Origin: an uncultured Halieaceae bacterium
GTDB lineage: Bacteria; Pseudomonadota; Gammaproteobacteria; Pseudomonadales; Halieaceae
Assembly (NCBI GenBank): GCA_913063005.1
Contig: CAJXZI010000071.1
Span: 1 to 8,558, forward strand
Direction: 5' to 3'
Length of the DNA stretch: 8,558 nucleotides
The notes below the pieces were generated by a model. The model saw nothing but the letters and a program-made list of their open reading frames with translations. It searched no databases and was not told the DNA's origin. A program made the position numbers and the translations under genes. How positions within the stretch are numbered: position 1 is the first letter of the stretch; every line of letters begins with the position of its first letter. Positions 6,309 to 8,558 of this stretch are shown in pieces.

Positions 6309-6503
6309 ATGCTGATATTAACCCGTAGGGTCGACGAGTCGCTGGTCATTGGCGACAACGTAACCGTGACTATTCTGGGAGTGAAAGGCAATCAGGTTCG
6401 GATTGGTGTTGATGCACCCAGGGATGTCACCGTTCATCGTGAGGAGCTCGCGCACAAGCAGGACTCGCTAGAGCACAAACTATCCCCGAATCGAGACGAC
6501 TAA
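6309..6503 (+). CDS. csrA: Carbon storage regulator CsrA (RsmA)
   Basis: CsrA is a small dimeric RNA-binding protein that blocks or stabilises target mRNAs at GGA motifs, controlling carbon flow, motility and biofilm. The 64-residue sequence is the standard one: MLILTRRVDESLVIGD (the RNA-binding first strand), then VTVTILGVKGNQVRIGVDAP, then VHREEL with the conserved Arg that contacts RNA (residue 44). The C-terminal tail is variable, as usual. It is 41 bases downstream of lysC, the order seen in Pseudomonas. A perfect CsrA site covers its own ribosome binding site, implying autoregulation. It could be read from lysC or from its own promoter; no clear promoter was found in the 41-base gap. 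Confidence 0.97.
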   Translation: MLILTRRVDESLVIGDNVTVTILGVKGNQVRIGVDAPRDVTVHREELAHKQDSLEHKLSPNRDD

Positions 6504-6523
6504 GACGTCTTTTTGAGCGTCTT
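6502..6523 (+). other. Hairpin overlapping the csrA stop codon
   Basis: AAGACG (6502-6507) and CGTCTT (6518-6523) form a 6-bp stem around a T-rich loop. It begins on the csrA TAA codon (6501-6503). The sequence after it (CGAATAAAAG) is not T-rich, so it is a poor intrinsic terminator. It may be a partial terminator or a 3' stabilising structure. Confidence 0.35.
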
Positions 6524-6546
6524 CGAATAAAAGAATAATAAAGACT

Positions 6547-7374
6547 ATGGCCTCAAATATTACCGTATCCCCGCTGACCCCTGCGATCGGTGCCGAAATT
6601 GGGAATATCGATCTACGGCAGGTCAGTGGCGACCAGATCGCAAACATCCGGGCGGCATTACTCGAATACAAAGTCGTCTTTTTCCGGGATCAGACCCTTA
6701 CGCAAGCAGAGCATATTTCGTTCGCGCGTGAATTTGGTGACCTAGAGATTCACCCAGCAACACCCAAGTCGCAGAGCAACCCAGAAGTACTTCACATCGC
6801 CCACGGACCGGAATCCAAGGGAAAAGAAAACTTCTGGCACTCCGATGTGACTTGGCGTGAAAAACCCTCACTAGGCTCGATTCTCAAAGCTGTAGAAGTT
6901 CCAGCAGTAGGTGGTGATACGCTATTTGCCAACATGGTAATGGCTTACGAGTTATTGCCCGACGATATAAAGAAAGTGATCACAGGCAGAACTGCTGTCC
7001 ACGATATCGCGCGTGTCTTTGCGGGTCGGTTAAACAAAAGCGCAGAAGAGTTGCGTGAGCGCTATCCCCCCATGGAGCACCCCATCGTGAGGACACACCC
7101 CGAAACAGGTGAATCTGTTCTCTACGTAAACACTGCCTTTACCAGTCATATTAAAGATATGGAGAAGGACGAGAGCGCTCGATTGTTGAGAAAGCTTTAT
7201 CGCACGGCAGCAAATCCAGAAATCCAATGCCGATTCAGATGGCAGCCCGGATCTTTGGCGTTCTGGGATAACAGAGCCTCACAGCATTTTGCGAGTTCCG
7301 ATTACTTTCCTCAGGTCCGAAAGATGGAGCGTGTGACGATTGCGGGTGATCGACCCTACTGGCGTGCAGCCTGA
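6547..7374 (+). CDS. TauD/TfdA-family Fe(II)/2-oxoglutarate dioxygenase
   Basis: Enzymes of this family couple oxidative decarboxylation of 2-oxoglutarate to hydroxylation of a substrate. TauD releases sulfite from taurine and TfdA attacks 2,4-D. The 275 residues are typical in length (E. coli TauD 283). The iron-binding facial triad is complete: H98 and D100 in FWHSDVTW, and H247 in WDNRASQHFA. R262 in RKMERVTIAGD is placed to bind the 2-oxoglutarate carboxylate. VGGDTLFANM and YVNTAFTSHI are also typical. The protein is likely cytosolic, as no signal or membrane segment was seen. The ribosome binding site is weak (AAAGACT region). No sulfonate transporter or tau/ssu gene is nearby, so the substrate cannot be named. 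It lies between csrA and tRNA-Ser, which are adjacent in Pseudomonas, so it may be a lineage-specific insertion. Confidence 0.92.
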   Translation: MASNITVSPLTPAIGAEIGNIDLRQVSGDQIANIRAALLEYKVVFFRDQTLTQAEHISFAREFGDLEIHPATPKSQSNPEVLHIAHGPESKGKENFWHSDVTWREKPSLGSILKAVEVPAVGGDTLFANMVMAYELLPDDIKKVITGRTAVHDIARVFAGRLNKSAEELRERYPPMEHPIVRTHPETGESVLYVNTAFTSHIKDMEKDESARLLRKLYRTAANPEIQCRFRWQPGSLAFWDNRASQHFASSDYFPQVRKMERVTIAGDRPYWRAA

Positions 7375-7438
7375 CAATCCAATCAGTCTCCTATAAACCT
7401 ACAATTTGTAATGTTCAGATATCGCAATTCGTGTCGGT

Positions 7439-7456
7439 TGTGATATTCTCGCGCGC
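7439..7456 (+). promoter_or_regulatory. Candidate stable-RNA promoter for the tRNA-Ser unit
   Basis: TG, T, GATATT (7439-7447) is an extended -10 element, followed at once by a GC-rich stretch, CTCGCGCGC, of the kind found at stringently controlled rRNA/tRNA promoters. No good -35 hexamer is seen 16-18 bases upstream, which an extended -10 could offset. Transcription would start near 7453-7456, about 190 bases before the mature tRNA. Confidence 0.4.
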
Positions 7457-7483
7457 TCGTCGATTGGCGCAAAAAATCGACGA
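7457..7483 (+). other. Perfect 9-bp hairpin at the start of the tRNA-Ser leader
   Basis: TCGTCGATT (7457-7465) pairs fully with AATCGACGA (7475-7483) around the loop GGCGCAAAA. It lies right after the candidate promoter and five bases before the tRNA-like segment, so it would form the 5' end of the precursor RNA. No T tract follows, so it is not a terminator. It may protect the RNA end or guide processing. Confidence 0.55.
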
Positions 7484-7487
7484 AACG

Positions 7488-7642
7488 TGGAGAAGTGGCC
7501 GAGTGCTGACCGAGCAATCTAAGATTGCGAAGGAGCGCCCGAGTCACGAGGGCGACCCGAAGGGCGAGACACGCAGTGTCGAGTAACGCGCGACCCGGGA
7601 GCGTCAAGAAGTTCGTATCGAGGGATATGAGCGACAGAGTTT
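7488..7642 (+). pseudogene. Decayed tRNA-Ser-like segment with inserted hairpins
   Basis: TGGAGAAGTGGCCGAGTG (7488-7505) repeats exactly the 5' end of the real tRNA-Ser (7642-7659), and CTGA follows in both after one deleted G. Further blocks match the tRNA in the same order: GAAGGAGCGCCC (7529-7540) against GAAGGCGCTCCC, GGGAG (7597-7601), and CGTATCGAGGG (7614-7624, identical to 7700-7710). GGGAG and CGTATCGAGGG are 12 bases apart here and 13 in the tRNA. Between the blocks are small hairpins: GCAATC/GATTGC (7514-7528), CGCCC/GGGCG (7536-7554), CCC/GGG (7556-7564) and GACAC/GTGTC (7568-7580), with CGAG or CGAC recurring every 11-15 bases. The T-loop and 3' acceptor are missing, so it cannot make a working tRNA. 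The first and last blocks are solid, while the short middle ones could be chance. Confidence 0.6.
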
Positions 7643-7733
7643 GGAGAAGTGGCCGAGTGGCTGAAGGCGCTCCCCTGCTAAGGGAGTATACGTTAATCGC
7701 GTATCGAGGGTTCGAATCCCTCCTTCTCCGCCA
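7643..7733 (+). tRNA. tRNA-Ser(GCU)
   Basis: The gene is 91 bases including an encoded CCA (7731-7733). The acceptor stem GGAGAAG (7643-7649) pairs fully with CTTCTCC (7723-7729), with G7730 as discriminator. The anticodon stem CTCCC/GGGAG encloses the loop CTGCTAA with anticodon GCT at 7677-7679, reading AGC and AGU codons. The long variable arm (ATACG pairing with CGTAT) is diagnostic of serine tRNAs. The T arm is GAGGG, TTCGAAT, CCCTC. It should be transcribed from the upstream candidate promoter as part of a longer precursor, and a strong terminator begins right after CCA. In Pseudomonas a tRNA-Arg often follows this gene, but none does here. Confidence 0.97.
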
Positions 7734-7773
7734 TCATAAAAAAGGGACCACTGAGTCCCTTTTTTTATGATGC
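7734..7773. terminator. Bidirectional intrinsic terminator after tRNA-Ser
   Basis: GGGAC (7744-7748), loop CACTGA, GTCCC (7755-7759), with A6 before (7738-7743) and T7 after (7760-7766). The outer flanks CATCAT and ATGATG also pair, so the dyad is nearly perfect over about 17 base pairs apart from one extra T. The A tract becomes a T tract on the other strand, so it can also stop the minus-strand gene at 7857-8084, whose stop is about 84 bases away. CTCAGTGG at 7773-7780 is complementary to CCACTGAG (7748-7755) in the loop region. Confidence 0.92.
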
Positions 7774-7856
7774 TCAGTGGTCAGTTCGAAGAAGGTCATC
7801 GCACCCAAATAAAGAGTGATGGGCTAGTGCTCGCAAATGCTGGCACTACGTACTTT

Positions 7857-8084
7857 TCATTTTTTTCGAATTCTCTTGTCGCCACCAAACGCGCCAACGA
7901 AAAAGCCGCAAATCACTCCACCCGGTCCCAAAATGAATATCCCCCAGAGCGGACCTAGATTTGCATCGGAGCCGACAAGCATTGCGATAAGCATGGGTCC
8001 GAAGAATCCGACGACAAACCCTACGCTCCCAAACAAAAAGGCTTTGTATAGGGCGGTCTTCAAAATTTTGGCGAATCGTTTCAG
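7857..8084 (-). CDS. Small two-helix membrane protein, probable CTG start
   Basis: I do not recognise this protein. Read from CTG at 8084-8082 it has 75 residues: a basic amphipathic N-terminus (KRFAKILKTALYK), a first membrane segment (AFLFGSVGFVVGFFGPMLIA), a short polar turn with SDAN, a second glycine-rich segment (LWGIFILGPGGVICGFFVGA) and a positive tail GDKRIRKK. The start is chosen because AAGGAGGTG (8099-8091), a near-perfect Shine-Dalgarno, sits eight bases before CTG, and the downstream sequence reads like a natural N-terminus. The alternative GTG at 8171 has no ribosome binding site and would add 29 unlikely residues. The GTG at 8093-8091 overlaps the Shine-Dalgarno itself. It converges on the tRNA-Ser terminator. 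The hydrophobic pattern and charged ends support a real gene, but its function is unknown. Confidence 0.7.
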   Translation of the reverse strand: MKRFAKILKTALYKAFLFGSVGFVVGFFGPMLIAMLVGSDANLGPLWGIFILGPGGVICGFFVGAFGGDKRIRKK

Positions 8085-8352
8085 TGGCCCCACCTCCTTC
8101 CCATTCAAGCACGCGCCCGCTCTTGCTATCAGATCACTCTGACACCAATGAATGTTAGTTTGATAGTTCACAGCATGGGCGCAAGTGGTATCTAAGGTGC
8201 CAAATTAATGCAGGAAGTCCTGTGCGAATTGTCTCCATCTCGAGCAAATAATAATTTGAGAATTCATCAAGGCTAGTGCGTATGCTGATGACTGGGAGTC
8301 CTGTAAAGTCATTGGCCCGTCTCCTAACCGACCCTTAAGAAGCGAGTTTTCT
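8085..8352. other. Intergenic region between two divergent membrane-protein genes
   Basis: About 268 bases without a convincing gene. A weak plus-strand promoter may lie at TTGAGA (8256-8261) with TATGCT at 8281-8286, but the 19-base spacing is long. Small dyads are TCAGA/TCTGA (8129-8142) and CAGGA/TCCTG (8211-8222). AGTCCTGT occurs twice in direct orientation (8216-8223 and 8297-8304). No terminator, RNA gene or mobile-element remnant was recognised. Confidence 0.5.
8091..8099 (-). promoter_or_regulatory. Shine-Dalgarno deciding the CTG start
   Basis: AAGGAGGTG on the minus strand complements the 3' end of 16S rRNA almost completely. It is the only strong ribosome binding site near this gene and points to the CTG at 8084-8082. 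A 7-codon frame (ATG at 8104, stop TGA at 8081) overlaps that CTG as CTGA, but has no ribosome binding site of its own. Confidence 0.6.
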
Positions 8353-8558
8353 TTGCAGCCACTGATCAAAATTATGCTCACTTTGGGGTTGGCGTTTGCA
8401 ACGACCTTTTTGCTGCTTAATGCCACAGGCGTCGTCACAGTGGCGAAGATCGAGGTCTGGTTAACGCTCGCCAGAGATGCTGACCCCTTATGGGTTGCCC
8501 CCATAATTGCTTTGCTGCTTTTTGTCGATCTCATTATTTCGGTTCCCACGCTCGCCAC
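8353..8558 (+). CDS. N-terminus of a TVP38/TMEM64 (VTT)-like membrane protein, cut by window end
   Basis: The plus-strand frame is open to the window end. It encodes two hydrophobic segments (about residues 5-23 and 47-66) separated by TVAKIEVWLTLARDADP, then DLIISVPTLA at the edge. The segment order and the (V/L)DL..(S/P)VPT motif resemble the start of TVP38/TMEM64 family inner-membrane proteins, which have a VTT (SNARE-associated) domain. This is recalled family likeness only. The start is uncertain: TTG at 8353 gives MQPLIKIMLTLG and has a GCGAG-like site six bases upstream, while ATG at 8374 lacks a Shine-Dalgarno. The frame itself is open from 8260. The 117-codon frame on the opposite strand is an antisense shadow. 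The rest of the gene lies outside the window. Confidence 0.65.
   Translation, partial: MQPLIKIMLTLGLAFATTFLLLNATGVVTVAKIEVWLTLARDADPLWVAPIIALLLFVDLIISVPTLA

Noticed and set aside
7488..7659. Integrative element bounded by tRNA-Ser direct repeats
   Set aside because: The repeats are only 154 bases apart, copy the 5' rather than the 3' end of the tRNA, and enclose no integrase or excisionase.
7525..7770. 81-codon Arg-rich plus-strand frame across the tRNA-like segment and tRNA-Ser
   Set aside because: It reads straight through the intact tRNA and its terminator and has no ribosome binding site. Its Arg-rich composition comes from CGA/CGC-rich structured RNA sequence.
7837..8142. 101-codon plus-strand frame opposite the small membrane protein
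   Set aside because: It is rich in Pro/Asn/Lys/Thr with no coherent domain, while the minus strand has a convincing hydrophobic pattern and ribosome binding site.
8169..8171. GTG start giving a 104-residue version of the small membrane protein
   Set aside because: No ribosome binding site lies upstream, and the added 29 residues translate through the strong Shine-Dalgarno at 8099-8091.
8205..8558. 117-codon minus-strand frame at the window end
   Set aside because: The opposite strand encodes a coherent two-segment membrane protein. This frame lacks domain-like features and is rich in Ser/Ala/Thr, typical of antisense.

Overview
The window looks like a chromosomal segment of a gammaproteobacterium of moderate GC content, by eye close to 50%. 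The gene order alaS, lysC, csrA, tRNA-Ser is one I know from Pseudomonas-like gammaproteobacteria. The protein wording (GreB, a M23 peptidase ending in PHLDWR, a Trm112-like protein with CPVTK) fits a marine lineage such as Halieaceae (OM60/NOR5) or its Cellvibrionales relatives. The placement is inference from gene order and remembered relatives, not from a search.

Layout: (1) 1-477, minus strand: greB, cut off at its 3' end by the window edge. (2) 478-804: intergenic between divergent genes, holding an unexpected array of about eight degenerate 14-bp units (498-609). (3) 805-2236, plus strand: a tight cluster of an exported M23 peptidase, a 61-residue Trm112-like protein and a HIT-family hydrolase. 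(4) 2275-6503: alaS, lysC and csrA, with a three-unit repeat and a strong hairpin between alaS and lysC, an internal ribosome binding site inside lysC, and a perfect CsrA site on the csrA Shine-Dalgarno. (5) 6547-7374: a TauD/TfdA-type Fe(II)/2-oxoglutarate dioxygenase lying between csrA and the tRNA. (6) 7440-7766: a stable-RNA unit with an extended -10 promoter, a 9-bp hairpin, a decayed tRNA-Ser-like segment full of small hairpins, an intact tRNA-Ser(GCU) and a very strong bidirectional terminator. (7) 7857-8084, minus strand: a small two-helix membrane protein that probably starts at CTG. (8) 8353-8558, plus strand: the N-terminus of a membrane protein resembling the TVP38/TMEM64 (VTT) family, cut by the window end.

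Functionally most of the window is housekeeping: transcript cleavage (GreB), cell-wall remodelling (M23), alanine charging (AlaRS), entry into lysine/threonine/methionine and diaminopimelate synthesis (LysC), global post-transcriptional control (CsrA) and serine decoding. No defence system, CRISPR array, transposase or integrase was seen. The most unusual signals are in non-coding DNA: the 14-bp dyad array beside greB and the hairpin-rich tRNA-Ser-like leader ahead of the real tRNA-Ser.
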